Origin: Erwinia_E haradaeae_B
GTDB lineage: Bacteria > Pseudomonadota > Gammaproteobacteria > Enterobacterales > Enterobacteriaceae
DNA: 64,000 bases
Direction of reading: 5' to 3'
NCBI RefSeq assembly: GCF_900698985.1
Contig: NZ_LR217730.1
Location: forward strand, 682,001 to 746,000
The notes under the pieces are model-generated. The model had not been told where the DNA came from, ran no database searches, and worked only from the letters and a program-made list of their open reading frames with translations. The translations under genes were made by a program, and so were the position numbers. Below, in pieces: positions 10,592 through 19,588 of this stretch (its first letter is position 1; each line of letters starts with the position of its first letter).

Positions 10592-10624
10592 CTCTAAATG
10601 ATATGAGTTAGAGATGCTTTTTTA
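10592..10624 (+). terminator. possible rho-independent terminator after cysK
   Basis: A 6-bp stem (CTCTAA/TTAGAG, loop 10 nt) is followed on the plus strand by GATGC and a run of six T from 10618. It lies almost 300 bases after cysK and inside the apparent tufB relic, so it may be fortuitous. Confidence 0.3.
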
Positions 10625-10662
10625 TTTTTTTAGTATAGTAAAATTTTTAGATCTTTAGAAAA
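10600..10662 (-). pseudogene. tufB: decayed start of tufB (elongation factor Tu copy)
   Basis: In E. coli the tRNA cluster thrU-tyrU-glyT-thrT is followed by tufB about 114 bases after thrT. Here, about 107 bases after the last tRNA, the minus strand has TCTAAAGA, AAAATTT and TACTAAA in the order and spacing of the codons for SKEKFERTK, after a mutated start codon. Next come partial matches for the GTIGHVDHGK region, ending in TAAA. Only the first part can remain, because cysK ends about 300 bases further on. Exact placement behind the tRNAs makes chance unlikely. Confidence 0.55.
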
Positions 10663-10769
10663 GTTATAAAAAATACCCATATATAACAAAACTTATAGCT
10701 TTAGTTATAATATTGCATAGTTCATTTAAAATATTTAAAACAGATATTTAAAACAGCGAACATCTTTCA

Positions 10770-10845
10770 TGGTGCTGATACCCAGATTCGGACTGGGGAC
10801 CTCATCCTTACCAAGGATGTGCTCTACCGACTGAGCTATATCAGC
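10770..10845 (-). tRNA. thrT: tRNA-Thr (GGT)
   Basis: A 76-nt cloverleaf with anticodon GGT in the loop TTGGTAA, stem CATCC/GGATG, T-arm around CAGTCCGAATCTG and an encoded CCA end. It is the last of four tRNAs read leftwards in the order Thr(TGT), Tyr, Gly(TCC), Thr(GGT), the E. coli thrU-tyrU-glyT-thrT operon. Confidence 0.97.
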
Positions 10846-10850
10846 ATATT

Positions 10851-10924
10851 TGGAGCGGAAAACGGGAATCGAACCCGTATCATCAGCTTGGAAGGCTGAG
10901 GTAATCCCATTATACGATATCCGC
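10851..10924 (-). tRNA. glyT: tRNA-Gly (TCC)
   Basis: A 74-nt tRNA with anticodon TCC in loop CTTCCAA and an encoded CCA end. The intergenic gap to tRNA-Thr(GGT) is only a few bases, as in the E. coli glyT-thrT pair. The acceptor stem is GCGGATA with a U-rich 3' side, slightly weaker than in E. coli. Confidence 0.96.
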
Positions 10925-11043
10925 TACTTAAATGGTTTATTGTATCCAGAAGATATTTTTAATGTATATTCTGTCACTCTACATAATTAGCGTTCTTTAT
11001 ACTTTAATAGAAAAATATTGATCAGTGTTATCTTCTAGAGCAA

Positions 11044-11128
<85 letters not shown>

Positions 11129-11141
11129 AATACTTTTTAAA

Positions 11142-11217
<76 letters not shown>

Positions 11218-11415
11218 ATTAAATAACTATTAGTTTAAAAAGACCAGATAAGATATGCAACAAAAATTTACATATTTATTTAAAAAAAAGACATACATAC
11301 ACAAATAATCAAATTAATTATATCATAATAAAAGAAAATTCCATAATTTATAATTACTAAAATCTAGTATATTTAAAAATACAACGCTCTTATTAAAGAA
11401 TATTTAGTATATATA

Positions 11416-12609
11416 TCATAATCCTAACATATAAGCTAATACATCGTGTTTGGTTGCCCCTGCGTGATTAGCTACTACCAATCCTACATTACGTACAATC
11501 TTTACTGATAGACACTGATTACTAAAGATGCGGTATAATAAATCAATCCCATTTTGCATAAGACGATTATCTTTTTGACGCTGATATTGGTAGCGTTGTA
11601 AGACATTTACTGACCACCAGTTATCCGATTGATAGCGAGCATCTTTTAGGATTGTAATCAAAGCCAATACGTCACGATAACCTAAATTAACACCTTGTCC
11701 TGTGAGTGGATGAACGGTATGTGCTGCATCACCAACTAATACTAATCCTGGTAATATATAATTCATAGCATGACTGCGATTTAGTGCGAATGAACCAGCC
11801 ATTATCGGGGTGATTTTTCCAATGCGAGCCGGAAAATGTAACTGAATCTCACGTTGGAGTTGTAACATAGTCATGAATTGTAGTTTTTTAATATAATCAG
11901 GCTCCCCATACCATACCAACGACGCCCAATATCCAAATAATGGTAAAAAAGCACGAGGACCTTTAGGAGTTAATTTCTGCCAAGTAATATTCCCAGGATG
12001 ATTAAAACAACGGACGCTGATAAGCATACAAGACTGCGTGTATTGCCAACCATGGGTTCTAATATTGGCTAATTTTCTTACCTGTGAGTGTGATCCATCT
12101 GCACCCACAATAAGATATGCTCGCAAAATTTTACCATTATCTAAAGAAATCTGCCAAATTCCATTTATTCTTTGTAAGTTCTTTAAGCATGTTTTATATA
12201 GTACAAATACATTTTGATGATATAATCGTTTCGATAATGCATATTTTAATACATCATTTTCAACTATATATCCCAGATTAGTTAAACCCAGAGATCTAGC
12301 ATCTAGTCTGACTCGTGCCATAGGATGTTCCCAGATCTCCTGCACACAATACGGAGCACAACGCATAAGAAGAACCTGCGGCCAAACTTCTAACTGCTGT
12401 AATAAGTTAACTGAAGCATTGCTGATAGCCGAGACTCGAAGACCTGGATTAGATAATGGATTAAAACGAGGCGTATCTTCCTGTTCAATTACCGCAACAT
12501 CAAAACCATATTTTGTTAAACCACTAGCTAATGCTGCCCCTGTCAACCCGCCCCCAATGATCACAACCTCCACAGTCTGTTGCATCTGCAATATAATTCC
12601 TTTATTCAA
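11416..12609 (-). CDS. ubiF: 2-octaprenyl-3-methyl-6-methoxy-1,4-benzoquinol hydroxylase UbiF
   Basis: FAD-dependent monooxygenase that hydroxylates C6 of the ubiquinone ring precursor; it works in the Ubi complex. Residues near 14-30 form the FAD dinucleotide fold (VVIIGGGLTGAALA), the middle has the LIVGADGSHSQVRK motif, and the C-terminal part has the LVGDAAHTVHPLTGQGVNLG motif that binds the FAD ribityl chain. Among the three paralogues UbiH, UbiI and UbiF it matches UbiF best (MRCAPY near residue 82 and YTQSCMLISV near residue 190). The 397 residues compare with 391 in E. coli; the first eight residues before MQQTVEV may be extra, so the start could be the next ATG. FAD dependence is notable because ribF appears decayed. 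Confidence 0.92.
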   Translation of the reverse strand: MNKGIILQMQQTVEVVIIGGGLTGAALASGLTKYGFDVAVIEQEDTPRFNPLSNPGLRVSAISNASVNLLQQLEVWPQVLLMRCAPYCVQEIWEHPMARVRLDARSLGLTNLGYIVENDVLKYALSKRLYHQNVFVLYKTCLKNLQRINGIWQISLDNGKILRAYLIVGADGSHSQVRKLANIRTHGWQYTQSCMLISVRCFNHPGNITWQKLTPKGPRAFLPLFGYWASLVWYGEPDYIKKLQFMTMLQLQREIQLHFPARIGKITPIMAGSFALNRSHAMNYILPGLVLVGDAAHTVHPLTGQGVNLGYRDVLALITILKDARYQSDNWWSVNVLQRYQYQRQKDNRLMQNGIDLLYRIFSNQCLSVKIVRNVGLVVANHAGATKHDVLAYMLGL

Positions 12610-13339
12610 GTCTATTTAATCTATCATAATACTATACCTAATAAAATTAGTTATTTTATATACAAATGATAGATCTTAAATAACTATTGATCTATTAATA
12701 TGTAGTAAATTAGATTTTCAATTAAAAACTTTCTGAAATATTTCTTCAGAAACTATTATAGATAATTATTTTATATTAAAAATTATCTTTACAAAAGTAT
12801 TTCTATATACACTAAAGTTATAAAGATTTAAATTAAAATACATTGACAAAATCCATGCAAAGTTTTATTTTTCTTTATCAAGATAGTAGTTTTATTTATT
12901 AATATAGTAGACTATAAAATTTTTTAAATACTAAATTAATTATCTCAAAATAATTTTATTATGACATATAATGTAACATAACCTCTAGTACATGGATACT
13001 ACATAAAAAAACTTATAGCTTAAATATAAAAATAAGTATGATAATCTCTGAATTGCATTATGACAGATGATCTGAAATAATTCTGACAAATATAGCTAGA
13101 ACAGAGGTTAGAATAAAAACAGAAATTTACTTGAAAGGTATAACTTAAGAGTTTTTATGAAAAACATATTAGTAAAGAAAGTTAGTCAAAAAAATTACAT
13201 ATATTTTTACTAAAAAATTAATAATTTTATTATTTTAAATAAATAAAATATATTATATACCATAAACTTATCTAAAGATTGTCGCATATAAAATTATAAA
13301 TAATTGAGTATAGATAAAAATAATAATTTACAATATCTT
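12610..13339. other. AT-rich spacer, presumed body of the mltG relic
   Basis: No open frame. By synteny the upstream part of mltG should lie here on the plus strand, but I could not read convincing matches before about 13340. Confidence 0.4.
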
Positions 13340-13451
13340 ATGTAATTTTTTGTGTAAACATAAATCCTTAGATTCTAATAAATTTTTAGACACTTATTAA
13401 TTATCATACAACTTTTCAAAGCCTCACCGACAGAGACCAAATGAATAGTAA
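13340..13451 (+). pseudogene. mltG: decayed 3' end of mltG (lytic transglycosylase) overlapping tmk
   Basis: In E. coli mltG directly precedes tmk and its last codons overlap the tmk start. Just before tmk the plus strand reads like a mutated MltG C-terminus: TTTTTTGTG for the FV of YFVADG, GACAC with TTAAT for GHTFN, CATAC...TTTTCAAAG for SHNKSVQ, and CCA AAT GAA TAG, which ends the old frame inside tmk as K-N-A-Q-stop does in E. coli. Several stops and deletions interrupt it. The GC-rich patch at 13419-13438 is then old coding sequence, now serving as the tmk leader. Confidence 0.5.
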
Positions 13452-14076
13452 ATTTATTGCCATTGAGGGATTAGAGGGGGCAGGCAAAACAACATCATCC
13501 CTTGTAGTAGCTACTATACTACATGAATACGGTATTCATAATATTATCCATACACGCGAACCAGGTGGCACACCACTATCAGAGAAGTTACGTCAATTAC
13601 TTAAGAACGATACGTACCATAAAGAGAAAATAACACATTACGCTGAGCTATTTGTCGTATCTGCAGCACGTGTCCAATTAGTAGAAAATGTGATAAAACC
13701 AGCATTAGCTCGAGGAACATGGGTGATAGGAGATCGTCATGAACTATCTTCACAAGCATATCAGGGGGGAGGGCGTGAGATTAGTCATGATTTTATTCGT
13801 TGCTTAAGAAAAGAGACTCTTGGTAATTTTACACCAGATCTGACGTTATATTTAGATATTTCTCCTGAAATTAGCTTACAACGGGTAACAGAACGTGGAC
13901 AATTAGACCGGATTGAGAAAGAACCATTACATTTTTTTACTAAAATTCGCAACAAATATTTAGCCATAGCTAAATCCGATATGACAATCTACACTATTGA
14001 TGCGAATCGCTCAAAGGAAAAGGTTAAAACTGATATAGAAAACATTATTAATCCATGGTTGCGAACGATTCCTTAA
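13441..14076 (+). CDS. tmk: Thymidylate kinase
   Basis: Phosphorylates dTMP to dTDP with ATP, an essential step for dTTP in the cytosol. The 211 residues compare with 213 in E. coli. The P-loop is GLEGAGKTT at residues 10-18, followed by THTREPGGT-type substrate binding (TREPGGTPLSEKLR), the VIGDRHELSSQAYQGGG motif and the TERGQLDRIE LID region. There is no strong Shine-Dalgarno sequence; the start follows CAGAGACCAA inside the mltG relic and matches the E. coli start. holB, next in E. coli, is absent: a terminator-like hairpin follows at once. Confidence 0.96.
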   Translation: MNSKFIAIEGLEGAGKTTSSLVVATILHEYGIHNIIHTREPGGTPLSEKLRQLLKNDTYHKEKITHYAELFVVSAARVQLVENVIKPALARGTWVIGDRHELSSQAYQGGGREISHDFIRCLRKETLGNFTPDLTLYLDISPEISLQRVTERGQLDRIEKEPLHFFTKIRNKYLAIAKSDMTIYTIDANRSKEKVKTDIENIINPWLRTIP

Positions 14077-14083
14077 ATCTATA

Positions 14084-14124
14084 AACTATATTATATTAGA
14101 TAATATAAGATAGTTAAATTTTTT
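14084..14124 (+). terminator. rho-independent terminator after tmk
   Basis: A 6-bp stem (AACTAT/ATAGTT), one mismatch, then a 7-bp stem (TTATATT/AATATAA) closed by a 4-nt loop, followed by AAA and six T. It starts 8 bases after the tmk stop codon. Confidence 0.55.
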
Positions 14125-14597
14125 AGATATATCAAAATATTTAAGCATATAATGATATTATCGCATATCTTTTAGAAAAAATAAATAAAAGTATTAAGAA
14201 GTCATATTTTAGAACAAATTTATAAATTATGAAGCATATATGTTAAACGATCATTAACATATGATGTTATTTAATATTAATGACAAGAGTCTAAAGTGAT
14301 TTAAATTATAACCTTATTAAAATATCAAAATAATGGAAATTTTGCAATTAAAAAAAATAATGTATAAAAATTACTTAATAGAAAAATTGACATGTTTCTA
14401 AGTAAAATAATTTTTTATTGTATCAAACACCATATAAAATAATTTTTAGCGGTACGGGTAAAATAAAATTTAACATATAGATAGCATGTTATGACGCAAA
14501 TCAATTACCAACATACCATCAATTAATATTTTTATATTTCTTTATGAAGTAGAGATACATTGTAAAATACAATACACTACATAGAGTATTACATAAT
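14125..14597. other. AT-rich spacer between tmk and pth
   Basis: No gene seen on either strand and no convincing holB remnant. Confidence 0.5.
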
Positions 14598-15182
14598 ATG
14601 AGTGATCTTAAATTAATAGTTGGACTTGCCAATCCTGGAGAGAAATACACCAAAACTCGACATAATGCCGGAGCATGGTATATTAATAAGCTAGCTAAAC
14701 GTTATAATCAGATCTTACAAAAAAAGAATTTTTTTGGTTATACAGCACATTTACAGATAGGGAATAAAAAAATATGGTTATTGATCCCCACAACTTTCAT
14801 GAATGATAGTGGTAGATCAGTGGCTGCTATCTCACTATATTATAAAATTCCTGTGAGAAATATTCTCATAGTACACGATGAATTATATCTCCCACCAGGT
14901 ATTGCAAAATTTAAACAAAATGGCACTCACGGAGGGCATAATGGCCTAAAAAACATTATCCAAAATTTAGGCAATGATACAACGTTTCATCGCCTACGTA
15001 TTGGCGTTGGATGTCCAGAAGATCGTGATAAATTAGTAGAATTTGTCTTAGGTACGCCAAAAATAACAGAACAAAAACTCATTGACAATGCAATTAATGA
15101 AGCAATTTTTTGTACTGAGATTTGGTTAAAAGAAAATCGAATAAAAGCAATTAGCCGTCTGCATTGTTTTCGAGCGATTTAA
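14598..15182 (+). CDS. pth: Peptidyl-tRNA hydrolase
   Basis: Releases tRNA from stalled peptidyl-tRNA by cutting the ester bond; essential in bacteria. The 194 residues equal the E. coli length. The catalytic histidine is H22 in KTRHNAG (H20 in E. coli), with N12 in GLANPG, an asparagine in FMNDSG and the aspartate in HDELYLPPG completing the active site. The basic GGHNGLKN segment contacts the tRNA. In E. coli ychF follows it; here only a decayed ychF lies downstream. Confidence 0.97.
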   Translation: MSDLKLIVGLANPGEKYTKTRHNAGAWYINKLAKRYNQILQKKNFFGYTAHLQIGNKKIWLLIPTTFMNDSGRSVAAISLYYKIPVRNILIVHDELYLPPGIAKFKQNGTHGGHNGLKNIIQNLGNDTTFHRLRIGVGCPEDRDKLVEFVLGTPKITEQKLIDNAINEAIFCTEIWLKENRIKAISRLHCFRAI

Positions 15183-15191
15183 TCTTTAATC

Positions 15192-16370
15192 TTATTTATT
15201 ATAAAAAAAAAGCCTTCAATAATTTTAGATAACTAAAATCCTTATTCAAAGCTCATCCCTTCTTAAATATTTTATATTTATCGCATCATTAACTAGAATT
15301 GATTGAGTGACATACACGATTATCATAATCTTTACTTAAAAATGTTAAAGTCTATATTATATATAATAAATATTATATATAATATATGAGACCTAAATAG
15401 GCCAATAGCTACACTTTTAAAATTAAAATATAATATTTATTATATAATATATTGTTATATTGTATAATAAATTTATATTAATAGAGTAACGATATATTAT
15501 TTCATACTTGTATAAAAAATTTATGAGTATCTTTAATTAACCTCTTTGCGAATATCAAAGAAATATCATTGCAAAAAATACGTTAACAACTCCCATTTTT
15601 CTATTTATAATAAATGTTTACATCTGTAAAAATCACACTAAATACTTTACATGATGCATGTTTAATACATTTTCCGATCATATATAAGATAAAGAGAGCG
15701 ACAGGTTCTATCAAAAAAATAAATAATTATACTGCTGATGACATGATCTATATATGTATATAAGAATATAATGCAGAAAAAATAATAATTTTAAATTATA
15801 TAATTATGGTAATAATTGTTTAGCTATATCTGAGGTACACAACATTTATGCACACAATTAATATAAAAGTAATGCTCTTGGGTGTAGTTGCTTAATAAAT
15901 AAATAGATCCAGTTTGGTTCTTTTTATCGAGAATATGATCACAACCTGACATACATTCTAAAATAAAAAGCAATTCTAAAAATCCAAAAAACTCTAAAAT
16001 AGGAGATATCCTTACTTATATCCATATACCATTAATCTTCAATACATAAAAAAATTTTATGGGAGATGTAAGATATTTGTATGACTACTATATCTAGTTA
16101 TGATATGAGGTATGTGCTTTAATAACTTAGATCTGAGGATAAAATGAAGTAAAAACCCTATTTATTTATTTAATATACCACTTATTACCTAAGTACATAA
16201 CATTTAAAATGATAATTAGAGTATTATATACTTTATATGTGTTATAAATAGATAAAAGAATCTCAAATTTAATTACTATCACTTGTGACAACAATTTTAG
16301 TCCAAAACCTTTTTTAAATAGAGCTGTACACTGTATATTAATTTTTTAGCAGTATATTTTTTACGCCACA
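15192..16370 (+). pseudogene. ychF: decayed full-length ychF (OLA1-type ATPase)
   Basis: E. coli pth is followed by ychF on the same strand. Downstream of pth the plus strand shows decayed but collinear matches to YchF: TTATTCAAAGCTC at 15242-15254 for LFNAL behind the P-loop; CGATTA, CTT and GTTAAA at 15317-15349 for RLDQLAEIVK; GGTATGTGCTTT and TAACTTAGATCT at 16109-16134 for GYKLLNLQ; and ATTAGAG at 16215-16221 for FIRA. Distances between these anchors are within about 100 bases of those expected for a 363-residue protein starting near 15192. Stops and frameshifts are frequent, so nothing is translated. Confidence 0.6.
15360..15446. repeat. 18-bp AT-only inverted repeat inside the ychF relic
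   Basis: An 18-base arm at 15360-15377 is perfectly complementary to 15429-15446, 51 bases apart. It consists only of A and T, so it may come from slippage or chance. Confidence 0.5.
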
Positions 16371-17103
16371 ATTATTATATTACTAATATCATATAATAAA
16401 TGCTTGAAAGAATTAGCGAATGAAATACAAAGAACTTATATAGAAAATAATTTTATTATTTTACTATACTTATACGCACTAAAATTACTATAATTATAGA
16501 TATAATTTGTCTTACCAAGATTATTGGACGCTTATCAAAAATTCTATAAACATTAATATAAATAACTCATCCACTATTTTTCTCCTGATGAAGGATTATT
16601 AATCATTGATCGTACAAGATTATTATCTTGCTAAGTTCCTGAGTTACCTTAGAAAAAATCATTCTCATAAATTCTTACAAAACTCAATTTGTATATAAAA
16701 TTTAATAGTGATAAAAAGTATTATATTTGTATTATCTTGTTATAATATCAAGAAAATTTAATATAATATTAAACTGTTTTTCTATAAAAAATTTATCCCT
16801 TACATACAAAGTTTAGCAAAAAACAAAGTGCTCTTTTATTTAATACCAATTTTATATATTGATGCTAAAATAAATTTTCGTATCAGATTTGAGTGCAAAT
16901 AAATACTATCTCAATTATAAAATAATATTAACATCCCTATATTTTTAATAACTACAATTTAATTATTGAATTAATATTAGTTAAACTAAGATAAAGGCTT
17001 ACTAAAATACAAAATTTTAATAAAAATGCAGTAATTGCAAAATAAGTTATAAATATAATCCGACATATATTTAAGAAAGAGTTTTTTTATACTATAAAAA
17101 AAA
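16371..17103. other. AT-rich spacer downstream of acpS
   Basis: Nothing recognisable on either strand; no hairpin that would serve as a terminator for acpS. Confidence 0.5.
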
Positions 17104-17484
17104 TTAATCTTCAAGAATCACCATAGCGCAAGCGTATTTCTTTTCATCAGATAACGTAACATGAATGCGTGTCAGACATAAAGTCTGTGCTATTACTTTG
17201 GCATGTTTTAAAAGACATAAATAAGGCCTGCCTAAATTGTCATGGAACGTTTCTACTTGGTTAAATGCTAAACCACCTCTCATACCAATGCCAAACGCTT
17301 TAACGGTTGCTTCTTTTACTGCAAAACGTTTAGCAAGAAAAAGCTCTGGTTTGATATTTTTCTTATATTGACCGAACTCAGTATCACTTAGTATACGCTC
17401 TGCGAATCGATCACCTACCTTCGCGATTACTGTATGTATTCTAATAATCTCTACAATGTCAATTCCTATACCACAAATAGACAT
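17104..17484 (-). CDS. acpS: Holo-[acyl-carrier-protein] synthase
   Basis: Transfers 4'-phosphopantetheine from CoA to the serine of acyl carrier protein, switching on fatty acid synthesis. The 126 residues match the E. coli length. The two Mg-binding residues are D9 (GIGIDIVEI) and E58 (KRFAVKEATVKAFG). In E. coli acpS is the last gene of rnc-era-recO-pdxJ-acpS; here the gene directly upstream is a decayed pdxJ, so acpS now stands alone and needs its own promoter. Confidence 0.97.
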   Translation of the reverse strand: MSICGIGIDIVEIIRIHTVIAKVGDRFAERILSDTEFGQYKKNIKPELFLAKRFAVKEATVKAFGIGMRGGLAFNQVETFHDNLGRPYLCLLKHAKVIAQTLCLTRIHVTLSDEKKYACAMVILED

Positions 17485-17830
17485 TATAAAATAACACCAA
17501 ATAGTTGTTTCATATTTTATTTGACCCTATATAACCAATACATATAAAATCATCTCTTTTTTTGTTATTTTTTTAAAACTACAGAAAAAAATATATCAAT
17601 CCTCATTGATCTATCCACTATTAAGATAAAATGTAATAAAATGATCTACTCTAAATATTATTAGTGTAGCTGAATAAAAATAAAATCTCTATTCAAGAAT
17701 ATTTAAGTTTTTCTAATAATTTTTTATGATCAAAATTACCCGATGATACAAATTGATAACACGTATTTTTTAGGCGCGGCAACTAAAAAGTAAGCACCTC
17801 TAACACAATATTATATATTGAGTTAAGTAT
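17485..17830 (-). pseudogene. pdxJ: decayed 3' half of pdxJ (pyridoxine 5'-phosphate synthase)
   Basis: pdxJ directly precedes acpS in E. coli. On the minus strand just upstream of acpS I read ATGAAAC-ACTA with TTGG for AEMKRLM, TTGGTT and GGGTC before it for MTGLKDAV, and, about 295 bases upstream, GTTG-CGCGCCT at 17783-17772 for VGAP followed by a run near 17750-17726 matching FIE(I/L)HTG with a conserved GGG. The distance from VGAP to acpS is 299 bases, against 294 expected from E. coli PdxJ (97 codons plus stop). Stops and small indels destroy the frame. Confidence 0.6.
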
Positions 17831-18667
17831 AATACTGATTATATTATAAAAAGATTTTTTTTAAATCATATCTTAAAAATTTAAATTATTTTACTGTATG
17901 ATAACTACTAAATAAGTTCCATGCATTATAAATAACCAGTGAGTTTTCCTAAATCTCTTACATTACTTCCAGTTAACTTATGCTATGAGTAATAAATACA
18001 AAATTATAACACTGAGTTATTATTTACGAATTACAAATTATTAGCAAAAATACGCTATTTACTTAATATTTATTTAATCTAACCGCAATAAATCTTTACT
18101 TAATCTTAACTGTTTCTAAAAATTATAATCATAATTATTATCGTAAAAATACATTCTATATTTTAAGAAAAATCACTTCTTATTTTATGAATTATTAGAT
18201 CTTATATACAGTAGATATAGAATTTTTTGCATTAATTCTCATCTAGCTTGCAATCTTAAAGAGTACCTTAGTAGATACCGCTCAAAAACCAACTATAACT
18301 TTTGATTAAATAGAGTCCTAGATTTACCGTGATCATAAATTACATACAGAAATAATTTGATTCAGATGAAAATGTAACATTTTATCTATACACAAGATCT
18401 TATAACACATCGATAATGTATATATAACAATGCAATCTATTTTTTAAATATAGTAAAAATTTATTATAAAATATATCTTTACACAGATAAAAATTCATAA
18501 CTAATCAATATTGGTAGTGTACAATATAATTGAAAACTTAAATTTGTTCTAATCGATTAATGTATCTTTCATTAATCAGGCATTAAATAATCATTTATTT
18601 CTATATATATTATATATGCACTTTAAATTATGGCTTATGCTAAACAATATTTAAAATATCGTTAATG
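17831..18667. other. AT-rich spacer between acpS and lpxP
   Basis: No open gene. The rest of pdxJ is expected in its left part on the minus strand but is not readable by eye. Confidence 0.45.
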
Positions 18668-19588
18668 TTAATATATTGATCTTAAGCCATCAGGCCGTGT
18701 TTTAAATCGACGATGCAACCACATATATTGATTTGGAGCTCGCATAATTTCACGTTCAATAATTTGATTTATATATCTAGCCGCTTGCATTTTATTGTCT
18801 ATTGGATAATCTTGAAGTTCTTCGTTTATAATTAACTCATAACCACTGCAATTATTTTTGCGAATTAATACCACAGGCATGAGTATAGGTTTTGCTAAGC
18901 GTGTAAGCACCCAAGTCCCACTAGTTGTGGCTACCTCAGGAACAGAAAACCACTGAACGAAAACGCTACCATTTGGACCATAATCTTGATCTGGTGCAAA
19001 CCAAACAGTATCACCCTCTTTTAGTGCATGCACTATACCACGTAAGTTGCGTCGGTCTATCATTGCCTTATTAGAACGCATTCTACCTCTAGTCTGAACC
19101 CATTCTATTACTTTATTATTATGTGGACGATAAATAGCCGTCATTGGATGACACAAACCCATAGTTCGACCACCCATCTCAAGCGATAAAAAATGTACAC
19201 CAATCATAAGAATTCCGCGACCAGTTTCTTGTGCGGCGCGCAAATGATTAAGACCTTTAACATTAAACCAATGCTTGATTCGTCGATCAGACCAAAACCA
19301 AGCCATACCTGTTTCTAATAATCCCATTCCTAGAGATTCAAAATTACTACTGATGAGATCCTCTAATTCATCTCTAGCCATGTCCGGAAAGCAAAGCTCT
19401 AAATTACGACGTACAATATACATACGACGCTGCATAAAACGCATAGATAAACGACCCATCCAAGTGCCTAGCCGATATAATAGAGGATATGGAAGCCGAA
19501 CTAAAAGAAACAAAATACTAATACCAAACCAAGTTAGCCAATAACGAGGACGTATGAAGTCTCTATGAAAATTTGATGCCTGATGCAT
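18668..19588 (-). CDS. lpxP: Lipid A late acyltransferase, LpxP/LpxL type
   Basis: Inner-membrane enzyme that adds a secondary acyl chain (lauroyl for LpxL, palmitoleoyl for LpxP) to Kdo2-lipid IVA from acyl-ACP. The 306 residues match the family. The catalytic HX4E motif is H132...E137 in VHFLSLEMGG. An N-terminal membrane anchor is seen at about residues 15-40. The segments MGLCHPM, WVQTRGRMRSNKAMI and the FDVEGL-like FNVKGL resemble E. coli LpxP more than LpxL, but one enzyme may do the LpxL job if it is the only copy. Retention implies the cell still makes an acylated lipid A. Confidence 0.88.
   Translation of the reverse strand: MHQASNFHRDFIRPRYWLTWFGISILFLLVRLPYPLLYRLGTWMGRLSMRFMQRRMYIVRRNLELCFPDMARDELEDLISSNFESLGMGLLETGMAWFWSDRRIKHWFNVKGLNHLRAAQETGRGILMIGVHFLSLEMGGRTMGLCHPMTAIYRPHNNKVIEWVQTRGRMRSNKAMIDRRNLRGIVHALKEGDTVWFAPDQDYGPNGSVFVQWFSVPEVATTSGTWVLTRLAKPILMPVVLIRKNNCSGYELIINEELQDYPIDNKMQAARYINQIIEREIMRAPNQYMWLHRRFKTRPDGLRSIY

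Noticed and set aside
13425..13435. 11-base ACCGACAGAGA shared by the tmk and ileS leaders
   Set aside because: One such match among all leader pairs is within chance expectation by my rough estimate, and the tmk copy is explained by the mltG relic.
14041..14076. tmk C-terminus NPWLRTIP resembles the HolB start YPWLRPDF, suggesting a tmk-holB fusion
   Set aside because: The W-L-R also aligns with W-V-K in the normal Tmk C-terminus and the length is normal; a terminator-like hairpin follows.
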